Assembly (NCBI GenBank): GCA_905221605.1
Contig: CAJNDS010001132.1
Coordinates: 1-33,239, forward strand
Length of the DNA: 33,239 nt
Direction: 5' to 3'
Source: Symbiodinium natans
Taxonomy: Eukaryota > Sar > Dinophyceae > Suessiales > Symbiodiniaceae
Shown: positions 8,201 through 17,200 of the stretch, piece after piece
How positions within the stretch are numbered: the first letter of the stretch is position 1
Layout of the letters: each line of letters opens with the position of its first letter
Program-made: the position numbers and the translations under genes
Notes under the pieces: model-generated
What the model was told of the DNA's origin: nothing
Database searches by the model: none
Seen by the model: the letters and a program-made list of their open reading frames with translations, nothing else

Positions 8201-10261
8201 CTGCTCAATGATTGGTGAGTCTCCTAAGGAGACTGATTTCTGAATGGCTTGCCTGGCTTGCACAAGCAACGAATGGTAGAAGGGAAGGTTGGCCGCATGC
8301 GCATTTTCAAGGTCATGCAGGATAACGTTTAAAGCCCATTTGCCTCTCCAGCGCAGCAGTAGGCCAACTTTAGATAATATGGCGCCTATCTCAGGATCCA
8401 TTGCCCTAGGCGCTTTGATAAAATCAAAAACGCCCGCCATATGTTTGGCTTGAATCCAGGGACGCCTCAAAATAGTTGAGCTGGCAATAGCTAGTGCTTT
8501 GAGCATATGCCTTTTGGTAAAGGCGTACAAGGAATTGCAAAAAAGAGGGCAAGAGGCAATGAAGGCCGTATGGAATTGAATCCTGGCAGGCATTGATGCA
8601 GTAAGGGAAAGAGCTTGTTTATTCCTTCTCAACATATTGCACAAGGCTTTATCAAGGATCAGCATGCGCAAGGAAACATCTGACATTTTCCTTTGTCCAA
8701 CCCAATGGATTTCATCAATAGACGTTGCTTGCTCCCATTCATATTTTGACATGCGGCCACGCAGGATAAAGCCCAACATTGTTGCAGTCTCAGCAATAAT
8801 CTTAGACCCCCAAGGCGTCATGTCGAGGAGAAGGATATCAGCAGTTTTGAAGGGCTTGTTGGTAAGAATAGAAGTTTTGCATTTGCATTTGCAAGGCGAT
8901 GCAATAATGCAAGCCAACAAAGCCTGGAAATTTTGCTGTTGTGTGCACATGCAAAGCAGCATATCGCTAGACAGGACGTAGCATTTGCTTCCACTTACTG
9001 AGAGCAGTCCGTGTCGCACGTCAAGCCTAGTCAAGGACATCCTCATTGCTTGGTCGAGGCTGTAGATATTCTGTTGAAGCAGTAAGCACAAGGCTTGATG
9101 CAATGAGGGACCTCCAATGGTGAGAGTATTGCTCGGTGAAAGCTGTTTGGACTCAATCCAAGCGACACCAAATTGGGCTATGCATGCTCTGACATCCCCA
9201 GGGAGAACCTGTAAAGAAATAGACCCTGCTTGGAAGCATTGGTGACGGAGAACTTGTAACCCCGCGCTGTGCGCTGGTTCGAAAGTTCTTTGTGCCTTTC
9301 CCACCCAATGCAGAGCACTGTTATCGTCCATGTAAGCCGTTAGTCTTATGAAGGAAGAAATGTCGTGCAGCGCCCAAATCAAGGGATCTAAGGCGAGACA
9401 GAAAAGGACAACAGAAGTCGCCCTTCCCATAGCAAGGCCTTGGTGGATGGAGATAGGCTCGAGCAAGAAACCTTGCACTTTATGCTGGGTGCGCCTCCCA
9501 AACATAAGGTGGATGACGTAAGCTTTGATCCAGGCAGGGGCAGCTCTTGCCGCTAAGCACTGCAGCACCCACCAGGGATTCACCCGTTCAAAGGCCTTGG
9601 CAAAGTCGGAAAGCATGACTGTGTATTGGGCATCTTTGAGCTCCAAATAGTGTTGCATTTGGGCATAATTCGCTTGTGGTTCTTTGAAGTGATTAAGAAG
9701 AGCCTGGGCAGGATGTAGCGAGTCTTTGAAAGACTCAGCAAGGACAGCGTAAATTGCGGAGTCAATGATTCGATCACAAGTATCGGGCATGTCTAGTGGC
9801 CTGTAGTTGTCCGCGTACGCACCCTTGTCTGCCTTGGGAATGAAGACTAAGGCCTGAAGCGGATGATCAGCTTGAGACAAGCACATTTCCCACATGTGAT
9901 CCCCAAGTAAGTTGGCAAAATAACTCGGATTTTGCCTATAGAAGGCATAGGGCACACCATCGGGGCCCGGGGAAGAATCCTTGGTGGTAATAATGGCCTT
10001 GAAGATGATGCTTTCATCTGGTAAGTCAGCCGGCACGAAGGGGGCCCTTTGCGCATATGGCTGTAGGAGTTTGTCCCACTGGTTATCGTATTGACAAGGG
10101 AAGTGGTGCCAAAAGGCTCTAGTTGCCCTTAGTGCAGCATCAAACTGACTCATAGATGTGATCAGCTGGCCATTTTCGCTTCTGACCTGTTGCGAATCGA
10201 TGATTCGAGGGCAGATTTTCCTGAAGGCCTGCCACTTAATTTTAGACTTATCAACCTGCAA
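5279..10261 (-). CDS. Reverse transcriptase / RNase H polyprotein with extra C-terminal domain
   Basis: This is a frame of 1660 codons, open upstream to about 10333 without an ATG, and overlapping the endonuclease frame by 100 bases. RT spans roughly residues 90-400: SPGPDG (97-102), IPKADKG...NYRPL, catalytic Asp in SDFAKAFE (near 219), GLAMGRATSVVLFCLALDPL, and YMDD (310-313). A long connection region follows, then a Cys-rich stretch and a LINE-style CCHC finger, CLLCGLGANTTEHWLTAC (884-901). RNase H I follows with its acidic set visible: D1122 (FDGS), E1165 (AEIRAAD), D1193 (QGDC) and D1244 (VADHLAG). After RNase H there are about 400 more residues, with a GR at 1354, D1382 in IEIDMKGAHYTLL, and HD at 1530 in LWVHDGVYV. 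These resemble polymerase palm motifs but remain unassigned. The role inferred from the family is target-primed reverse transcription. The frame is intact, so activity was lost recently if at all. Confidence 0.9.
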   Translation of the reverse strand: MQVDKSKIKWQAFRKICPRIIDSQQVRSENGQLITSMSQFDAALRATRAFWHHFPCQYDNQWDKLLQPYAQRAPFVPADLPDESIIFKAIITTKDSSPGPDGVPYAFYRQNPSYFANLLGDHMWEMCLSQADHPLQALVFIPKADKGAYADNYRPLDMPDTCDRIIDSAIYAVLAESFKDSLHPAQALLNHFKEPQANYAQMQHYLELKDAQYTVMLSDFAKAFERVNPWWVLQCLAARAAPAWIKAYVIHLMFGRRTQHKVQGFLLEPISIHQGLAMGRATSVVLFCLALDPLIWALHDISSFIRLTAYMDDNSALHWVGKAQRTFEPAHSAGLQVLRHQCFQAGSISLQVLPGDVRACIAQFGVAWIESKQLSPSNTLTIGGPSLHQALCLLLQQNIYSLDQAMRMSLTRLDVRHGLLSVSGSKCYVLSSDMLLCMCTQQQNFQALLACIIASPCKCKCKTSILTNKPFKTADILLLDMTPWGSKIIAETATMLGFILRGRMSKYEWEQATSIDEIHWVGQRKMSDVSLRMLILDKALCNMLRRNKQALSLTASMPARIQFHTAFIASCPLFCNSLYAFTKRHMLKALAIASSTILRRPWIQAKHMAGVFDFIKAPRAMDPEIGAILSKVGLLLRWRGKWALNVILHDLENAHAANLPFYHSLLVQARQAIQKSVSLGDSPIIEQFKSKCHDALSAALPRVSPHSDGRKLKQAQIALRAVLRNAACVQAQGYLRQKVANHAHERQLCAILLALNLPPKNVASDVTRCYALRWAIVEEADAYFVYRQYASRDEQCRVCLRKQTGKELWYDNGFGSMPVCKLCHLNQSCPDDLAHAISCMLPCCDVNQAPLLQCAAMPGAPARTITYRAAIPNEHQCTFIQSHCLLCGLGANTTEHWLTACVVTKASLFIVLVTLGYAGTASFDSLCHTALPKINVEGGIDKKFCAVLLAWIATIRRYTMEQQCTWHPGWCETPQRAKHISNIPKLASRLWNTIPRMLLPKALPAWWVDTERCKPCCNDGGLHFEVKHPLSALIKASAQGVTVSPRNANIGDVLATLDAQHYLLAPMYQQTLGVPNIALWPKMCHCGNLHLKVTALRPIPAGTPLIVELKPVKDTHLVAQFDGSCHVQEGIGGAGGIVWSPGPVPVILETIAIPLQPCPDSMFAEIRAADATLDKALSLAASNQIREVILQGDCINIVKHFAGALRLHREDLVRKLDNMWQKLTHTPITVHWSYVPRVGNKVADHLAGIAANSLRYEAPLHEDVFFDSGEGQPHMQINTECFPPILLPSKQWHLQAIQDLHSGAETISLEAPPLWNPELLLRFCLYNRIKPPPELDTTWPGLVQYRRPSSHPQGRYYAIRHWQTSKRLTRFLAIGPNAIEIDMKGAHYTLLRLLTCHSPTHPPLPTLLEARELFSSHLARAPKAQTVQTKHLLQRAVGMDSNAFLRHVYEGSIAAYAIPPALASFLAHLVQAKATLQIMIQQGIPFYQPDARVNNRNWATFALEAAESFVMRKGLAAMLPYCAGTVLWVHDGVYVKNRTAVSPFIEGATEALVQLIQVGQHCHPQVTPNQEFANLQDVFAITTTKSEFNAAVDALNAAGIACHSPALPKRPKATTNRVSKRLILEVQDILEVERQRDDKRRRVDATAVPRRGLWVTPPSL

Positions 10262-11805
10262 ATCTCTTTGAGCAACCAGGGAACGAAGACTTGGTGAGGG
10301 GGCAGTTTCAGCTCTGCACCAAGGTGTAGCCGATTAAGCGCTTCTTGAAGCCAATGTCTCGGGAGCTCGGCTGAACCATTGCCTGACGGCGTGAAAGGGG
10401 GTATGGTGATATGCTTGGCTAAAGATGTGACGGTGCTTGCGTTGACACCGACAGTCGCACCAGTGCTCCTGTTCAAAAGGCGTACCAACTTCCTAATTAA
10501 TGCAGCAATTGAGTTTCCAGCTTGGGTACGTAGGTTTGCATGCCACAAGAAACATGTGGCTTTTTGTGCAACGAGCGCGTCAGAAGGGCAGAGTTTTTGA
10601 CCTTTGTTCTGCTCTTCAATCAAGCGGGCTTTAGTGCAATTAATTAGTTTACGAAGAAGAAGGTGCGACGGGCTAGTCTCCGCAGCCTCGATGCCAGGCA
10701 AGTCAGTAGTCGCAGGTGGAACAGAAAAGGCCGCAGCAGGAACTGTCCGAACAGGTATCGCCGGGACATCTTTGTCAAGCTTATGCTTCGGCCGAAACCG
10801 AATCTTTACCAAGTGATGTCCTCCAGTTACTTTTTTGTGCTTCCAAGAGACAGAACAGATCTTGGCGGACAAGTACAGCGAACTGGAAATAAGGTAATGG
10901 TCAAGGTGACTGCAGGTAGAGCCTTGCTCAAAAGTTGGCCTGTCAGACTTGCATTCAATCATGTCGCCTTGAGCAAGGAGATGTGCATACTCACCCTCCT
11001 TCTGCTGATTAACAGCATTGAAGTCCCCCCCAAGGACAACCACATGAGTTGCATCCTTGACAAAGGCACTAAGTGCAGGGAAAAGCTTCCCCCATTGATC
11101 AGGGTGCCAATAAACCGACAGGAGCCAGTAGCAGACAGACCGAAATCTGACCAGCACGGCAAGGGCAAAACCAGGCACAAGGTCAACAGTTTCTACGACT
11201 TTATAGTCCTGTGGCAAACAGACAGCAACTCCTCCAGAGTGTCCAGATTCCTTCCAAATAGCGAGAGAGGCAATCGTATTTATTCTGGCTGTTGCCTGTC
11301 TGAATCGGTGTAAACAGGCAGCATTCCATTTGGTTTCCTGCAAAAGCACGGGCGTTTGGTGAGCCAACGCACCAATGGTACGAAGCTTGGCAAGGCCAAT
11401 AGTGTCGAAGGTACATAGCGAGGTAACGTTCCAACTAACGACAGCCTGCAGCTTGCACGGCTCCTTTGGGATCGTGTCGAAGTAAGGAACAAGCCTGTCA
11501 GCTATGAGATTCAGTGCAAGTTCAAGCTCTTCTGTCGGGAGCTGAAGATTGATAGCAGCGATTAGGTTAAAAGGTCGGCTGTCATTGGCCATGAGAGCAA
11601 GCTTCAATTCACGTGTTGTGGGATAGGTGAGTGGTAGGTTGTAGGCAAGGAGAATGCTGTTGAGGGATCTGACACGTGCGCGATGTCTACGACAAGCAAC
11701 ATAGGCATTGAGGTGATCAAGGAAGGTTGTAGACCTTGCCTTGATCACCACGTCACGAATCGTCGTCATAGGGGCAAAGGGTCCCGATGGACCCCATAGA
11801 AGCAA
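10162..11805 (-). CDS. APE-type endonuclease of the non-LTR retroelement
   Basis: The first in-frame ATG is at 11769; the frame is open from 11805. Residues about 120-340 form an exonuclease/endonuclease/phosphatase domain: SWNV (Asn 126), LLQETKW (Glu 157), SGGVAVCLP, GGDFNAV (Asp 261 and Asn 263), SHLDHYLIS (299-307), and a terminal GGHHLVKI where the usual SDH is changed to GHH but His is kept. The family nicks target DNA to prime reverse transcription. The N-terminal 115 residues and the C-terminal 200 are not recognised. The last 100 bases overlap the RT frame in a different register. EN and RT are normally one protein in LINEs, so either a frameshift mutation or programmed frameshifting separates them here. 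Confidence 0.85.
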   Translation of the reverse strand: MLLWGPSGPFAPMTTIRDVVIKARSTTFLDHLNAYVACRRHRARVRSLNSILLAYNLPLTYPTTRELKLALMANDSRPFNLIAAINLQLPTEELELALNLIADRLVPYFDTIPKEPCKLQAVVSWNVTSLCTFDTIGLAKLRTIGALAHQTPVLLQETKWNAACLHRFRQATARINTIASLAIWKESGHSGGVAVCLPQDYKVVETVDLVPGFALAVLVRFRSVCYWLLSVYWHPDQWGKLFPALSAFVKDATHVVVLGGDFNAVNQQKEGEYAHLLAQGDMIECKSDRPTFEQGSTCSHLDHYLISSSLYLSAKICSVSWKHKKVTGGHHLVKIRFRPKHKLDKDVPAIPVRTVPAAAFSVPPATTDLPGIEAAETSPSHLLLRKLINCTKARLIEEQNKGQKLCPSDALVAQKATCFLWHANLRTQAGNSIAALIRKLVRLLNRSTGATVGVNASTVTSLAKHITIPPFTPSGNGSAELPRHWLQEALNRLHLGAELKLPPHQVFVPWLLKEICRLISLKLSGRPSGKSALESSIRNRSEAKMAS

Positions 11806-12086
11806 TGGTAGACAGCAGGTTGCCGATCGTAGACATAAATGCGCAGTGCCTTTTCTTGGGTGGGAATTGTGGAGGGGATGTTGTTGTGGGTGACAGTCTG
11901 TTGATGCACCGTACCTTGCTTATATGTGGTGTAATGCGCGCCTCGTGCATCAATGTCAATATACACAGCCTGTCGACACGGTAGGGCAAGCTTAGCAAAG
12001 CAAGAGAAGTCGCGCAAGACCTCGCTAAGCCAGGCTTCGTTCGAGCTGCAATCTGAAGCGAAGGCTTTACTGGTATAATTCAGCAA
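11766..12086 (-). CDS. Short bridging frame between the DNMT tail and the endonuclease
   Basis: This open frame of 106 codons has no ATG at its 5' end. It overlaps the end of the upstream frame by 20 bases and the start of the endonuclease frame by 40 bases, in a third register. It fills the only gap between the two large proteins, so it may be a piece of one ancestral polyprotein displaced by indels. It contains no recognised domain. An independent small gene is possible but less likely. Confidence 0.3.
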   Translation of the reverse strand: MLNYTSKAFASDCSSNEAWLSEVLRDFSCFAKLALPCRQAVYIDIDARGAHYTTYKQGTVHQQTVTHNNIPSTIPTQEKALRIYVYDRQPAVYHCFYGVHRDPLPL

Positions 12087-13599
12087 AGTATGGGGTTAAG
12101 AAGAGCACAAAGAGTTCCCTTTGCCCAAGGTAAGGGGAACAGAGGATAGTATGGCCGTGCAAATGCAAGGCAGCTTCGTTACCCTCAAATATCAGACAAG
12201 GCGTAGGTAGCTGGCTGTTCTCTTCGATTACTTTGTGAAGGAAGGTGCCAGGGCTGGCTCCTCTTCGTTCAATGTCAACGACCTCAATGATCGATGCTTG
12301 GGTAAGCGCATGCACAGTATCCCGAGCCTGGGAAGCATTGAGCATTGCTAAGGCACATTGATCATCTTGTTCGACATATAGGAAGAAGTCGACTTGCGGA
12401 GACTTCTTGCCGGCGTTGGTATCTTTCAAGTGCTGCACATAGAGAGTATTTTGCTGTCCCTTTACAAGGAGGAATTGAGGGATGAACTCGTCTCTATACG
12501 CGATGAACTCCAGATGCAACGCTTTGAGAAAGCTGATCAGGCACCACCCTTGTGCAGGGAAGTCAAGAAAATGTAAGGCAAACTTGGCACCGAGATTTGC
12601 AACAGTCTCTCTGCACAAATTGGCCATGACATTGCGTCTCGATCCACACAAAAGTTGTAATTGAGGGTCGACAATTTGCAAGACACGCTGGATGGCCGAT
12701 GGGATCCCTTTTTCTTGCAATAAGTCTTGCGTTTGATGGAATCGAGTTTCAGTCACAAAGGAAATTCCTCTAGGAATGCCGGACGCGCTCTCTCTAATGC
12801 CTTGGAATTTACCTTGGCCGGGGGTATATTCCAGAACAACAGGTTTATTGACAATTAAACCTTGTTTGAGCCAGCCAACAGCATTAAGTTCATCGCATGG
12901 AAAAGGCGCATGAAACTTATGCGAAAGCTTGTTTTGTAGCTTAACAGCTGTAGTAGCAGCAAGAACTTGTTGGCCATAGCTAGGCCAGCATTGGAGAAAC
13001 TGTGAGAGGGGAAGCGGCTTCCAATGACTGTCGGGGTTTTCATTCAGTAACTCTCGAAGGGATGCGTGTTTGATCGCAGCTTTGAGAGCACCAGGGTAGA
13101 AGCAGTTCCCAACAATGGAGGCAATACACATATCATTAATGTGTTCTTCCACATCTGCAAGCCAGATATCGAGCTCAGCATCTCTCAACATTTCCTTATA
13201 GTGAGCAACCCTGAAGGGAGGAATGCCACTATCACCGATAAGGAAAGCATTTTCAGCACGGAGAAGTTCGTAATTAGCTTCAGCAAAGTGATCCATTGCT
13301 GCAAGGCTTGGGACGTCCGCTTGAAGAGAAAGCTTCTGAACATCTGTTACAAAGCGCAGGCCAATGGGTCCATCAGGAACAAATTTTTCCCATTGTAGAT
13401 TTGGAACCCCATTGGAGGTATTAGCCGCTTGTGAGAATTGCCTTTGGAAGGCTTCAGCTCCGCCGAAGCTGGGTACATGGTAAAGAAGGGCAGAGGGGTG
13501 GTAAAAGTATGCAGCCAATCGAAGCCCCCTCTCGCGATCAAAGCGTTTGGGACGAAGCCAAGGCTTGAGCTTTTCGCCAGGGGGTTTTATTCCGCACAT
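12067..13599 (-). CDS. C-terminal part of the retroelement DNA methyltransferase, plus an unknown tail
   Basis: This is a frame of 510 codons, overlapping the upstream polyprotein by 13 bases in another register. The ATG at 13599 is probably not a true start, because sensible coding in this register runs back to about 13680: FTRYGQI directly follows the RKRN of the upstream frame. Residues 1-155 would hold the target-recognition region. Residues 157-177 contain IASIVGNCFYPGALKAAI, which fits C5-methyltransferase motif X (the G-N-x near the C-terminus that closes the SAM site). The remaining 330 residues, with many aromatic and hydrophobic blocks, are not recognised. It is best read as the second half of a DNMT-containing polyprotein split by a one-base deletion. 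Confidence 0.65.
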   Translation of the reverse strand: MCGIKPPGEKLKPWLRPKRFDRERGLRLAAYFYHPSALLYHVPSFGGAEAFQRQFSQAANTSNGVPNLQWEKFVPDGPIGLRFVTDVQKLSLQADVPSLAAMDHFAEANYELLRAENAFLIGDSGIPPFRVAHYKEMLRDAELDIWLADVEEHINDMCIASIVGNCFYPGALKAAIKHASLRELLNENPDSHWKPLPLSQFLQCWPSYGQQVLAATTAVKLQNKLSHKFHAPFPCDELNAVGWLKQGLIVNKPVVLEYTPGQGKFQGIRESASGIPRGISFVTETRFHQTQDLLQEKGIPSAIQRVLQIVDPQLQLLCGSRRNVMANLCRETVANLGAKFALHFLDFPAQGWCLISFLKALHLEFIAYRDEFIPQFLLVKGQQNTLYVQHLKDTNAGKKSPQVDFFLYVEQDDQCALAMLNASQARDTVHALTQASIIEVVDIERRGASPGTFLHKVIEENSQLPTPCLIFEGNEAALHLHGHTILCSPYLGQRELFVLFLTPYFAELYQ

Positions 13600-14282
13600 G
13601 TGTTCAGCAACAGGACGCCATCCTTGGAACCACGGAGTGGGGCGATTGCTGAAGGTGCCAATTTGCCCATATCTAGTAAAGAATTTCTTTTCCTTTCAAC
13701 ATGGCCGAATGTAGCTCCAGCAATATGATGGCAGCAACAATCACGTATTCCGAAGATCTGCTGAATGAAACCCTGGTGGATGGGCTTCATAGACCCAGCA
13801 TTTTCAAGGAAGATGTGCACGCACTGAAGAATACTGGGTTCAATGCTTTGGAATGCAAGCAGAATCGCGTATAAGACAAGCATGTGTTGCGAGCGGTCTC
13901 CCAGAAGTCCTAATCCACCTGAGCTGGACCCTGCAACCGTGAGATCTTGGCAGGGGGAACCGGCGGGAATGATGATGGCTGTTTTTTGTGGATGAATCCT
14001 TCCCAGGAAGGACAAGCATTCACGCAGCAATCGGTAATCCTCTTTAAGTAGAGTCCAAACGTCATCAATTGCGATCGATGGCACACGGTGCGAGTCAAGA
14101 GCCCATCTTTGGCTTTTGTCATAGTCATACTTATGGCATATGAGGGCGCGAAGGACGCTGTCACTTTCTGCACTCACAGCCGCAACAGGTTGTTGCTTGA
14201 GGCATTCAACGGTGACAGCACGTGATATTCCGCATCCATCACAAAGCGATAAGATGATGTAACGTTCAACACCAAGTGCGAC
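13068..14282 (-). other. DNMT domain spanning two reading frames
   Basis: Motifs I, IV, VI and VIII are in the upstream frame, with the catalytic Cys codon at 13950-13952. The target-recognition region and motif X are in the downstream frame. The switch is needed at about 13680-13690, where adding one base would bring RKRN in line with a Phe-rich continuation, as in DNMT motif VIII. The enzyme is therefore nearly complete in sequence, but a single indel prevents a continuous product unless the frame is bridged. Confidence 0.7.
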
Positions 14283-17200
14283 CTGTATGCAGTCTTCCGA
14301 AGAGACAGCATTAATTTGATTGTTCCTGCTTCCAATTTTACCATCTTTTCTCTTGGAGACAGGCTTGGCATTGTTAAGCTTATCAAGGCTTTTCTTGACT
14401 CTACGCATCTGAGAATCAGAGCTCAAATCGGGCCTGGCTTTAAGGGGCTGGCTGCCCCTATCAGAGCCATTCTTCTCAGAGTTCAGCGCAGTTTGAACTT
14501 CCTGTTGTTGCGGTCTCTGCTCGTCATCGGAATCAGTAGCAATGGAGTGCACTTCAGGAAGAGATGCACTATCGAGTTGTGTCGCCAGAGCAGTACTCGG
14601 GTCAGGTTGGAGACTAACACTGGTTTGGTGTTCTGACTCCTCATCGAGTTTGCCCTTTTGGGCGAGAATAGATTCAGTACCGCTTTTACATTCCTCGGCT
14701 TGTGGCAGAAGATGGGCACAGGACGGATTAGGCAAGCCAAATTCATCCTCTGAGGTGATGGTCATATAGGTTGCAGAAGGGACAGGGCTGTCCCAGCTTG
14801 CAACCTTCGCTATCTTAGCTTGCTCAATAGTGAGTGTTTCACTACTGATATGCTGTTCTGCGTTTTCGCTGGGATCAGCGTGATGCCGGATAATCTCATT
14901 AAAAGAGTTAATGAGAGCAGTGGCGGGGTAAAGCTGATTGGCACAAACGCTTCTGATGAAGATGGCTTCAATGTAGTGCTCAGCCTTAATCAATTGTGCC
15001 CACAAATTTTCTTTACGGACTCCGTATATTGAGTCATAAAGAAGAATTGAGTCTCCTGCTTGTTCTCTGGCATGGTGTAGCACTAGGTAGTGCTTAGCAC
15101 TAGGATCATGCAGAACGAGTGCAACGACAATATATGCCTGTTGCATGACTGATACCGTACTGCCAAGAAAGCTTTGGATATCCGCCTCGCTTTTGCAGAC
15201 TTGCGCAAAAGAGCTTTTCTGAGTCTTCTGTGTGAGAAGGCAGAAGAAAGACGGGAGTCTTTGAATGGCAAGTTTGCACGTGTCATTGCGAGGGCTCAAG
15301 TTTTGCTGCATGCACGCAATCGCAAGGTCAGCAAGTTGCCCTAGATCAGCGAGGATACTGATCTGATCAGAGGAATCCTGTTCAGAATGCAACGGCAGAG
15401 CAAGAATGGGCTGTGGCTGCTGACACATGGAGCACTTGCAGTGGATCTGCACAAGCATGGTGTATTGCTCCTTGGCCGGAATAGCCCAAATGGCCTTACT
15501 ATACACCTCAGTAAAGCTTTGAAGCTCCAACGGTGTAGCACTTGCCAATTGAACATAGGTCAGACCAAGTATGTGTGCAAGCTTGGCTCGAGCAGCCTCA
15601 CGTATATTATATCCAACCGCAGCAAGGACAAGAGCTGCTTGTTTAGGAAAGGGGGCGTAATGCTGGCATTGCTCTTTGTTCCACTGAGCACACGAGATGA
15701 CCCTATAGGCAGCAGCAACAGGGCAATAAAGGCCAGCAATGCGCCTTTGCACTTCTTCTTGAACGTTGGCCGGGACTTCCGCCTGGAACCTTAGGACAGT
15801 ATTACGTCTTCTAGCAATCTCAACCTTTTCCTTGCTACTCTCAATATTTCTTTTGCCAGTCCCACCTTCTTGACTCAACTGTGCTGAGGCAGGATTTTCC
15901 GGTAGCATATTGGCAGCCGTATCATCACCTTTAACAGCAGGAGGCTTTCCATGGAGCAAAGTCGGGCACTGGGCAGTATCCGATTGCTCCATGGCAACCT
16001 TGCTTGACTTCCCATCCTGATGATTGGCACATCTGGCTTTGTTCGGCTTATTGGCTGCAGTAGCCTTAAGTCTATCATCAGTGTGGATGTTAAAAGCATA
16101 GATGACGCTAGTATTAATCCCTATCAACTTGATGATATCACATGAGTGACATCGTGGCAGGAATAAAAGCGCGCCCTGATGTAGGGAGACGAGAACATTG
16201 TTACTCGCAGAAGATCCCGGATGACAAGCGAGATGTTGGCCGTTCTTGAGAACTAGCGGGATCTCTAGTTCAGTCTTACCAGTAATGCGGACAAGCAGGT
16301 ACTGGATAGATCCCAGTTCAGCAGTAAAGTCTTCATCCTCTTGGGAAGCTTTAGGAAGGTTTTCTGGCAGTCTCCAACCTTGAAAGGCTTCATTTTGGCT
16401 GAGAAATGTCTGGACACTCTGCAGCTTCACTAGTTCGGGAACATCCTCACATTTACCAGTCATAACAACGTAGGGCGCCTGTCTGTCAATGATCAGGAAA
16501 TGTGTTTCAAGGTCATCCTTGTGCCAAATTGTACTAGCAATTCGTTGTTTGGACAAGGGGTGATACTCATCCCTTGCTCTGACATGGATCAATCTTCCTT
16601 GCCCAATCTTATCGCTCCCAGAGTGGCAATTCAAAAAATGTTCTCTGGGGTTCTCGGAAATGTGATTAATGGGCTTGTTGCTCCATCTTGGGGCATCAAC
16701 AACCTCTTGCAGCAACTGCACTTCAGTTCTTCCACAAGGAAGGTCGAAATATTGACATTGAGTGAGCGCATCGGCAGCGGCGACAGTAGCAGTTACATGG
16801 GCAGGTATGACAACATCAGTGCCAGCTAATACATGTACGATTCCTCTGTATTGCACCGGAATTTTGATGTGCTCAAGATCCTGAATAATGTCTTGCATGT
16901 CTCCGGTGCAATTGTGAAAGGTGATCTGCAGAGAAACCTCTGTAGAGTTGAAAGGTTGAGTCACCTTCCAAGCAAAGATTTCCTGTGAGTTCTTCACATT
17001 GCAGATGTGAAATCTTGCGGCATGCAACGCGAGGCTGTCAGGGATGGTAAGCTGCTTTTGCCGAAGACCCAAGATAGCCTTCTGCAGCTGATAGGGGTCC
17101 GCAAAGATCCTTAGATACTTCCCAGGAGCAGTGTGGAACGCATTCATAAGCCTGTGCTGATTGAGAATGCAATGCACTTGAAAGGCTTCATCCTTAGTTC

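Noticed and set aside
10663-11313. 216-codon plus-strand frame inside the endonuclease region
   Set aside because: Antisense shadow of the endonuclease, whose catalytic motifs are clear on the minus strand.
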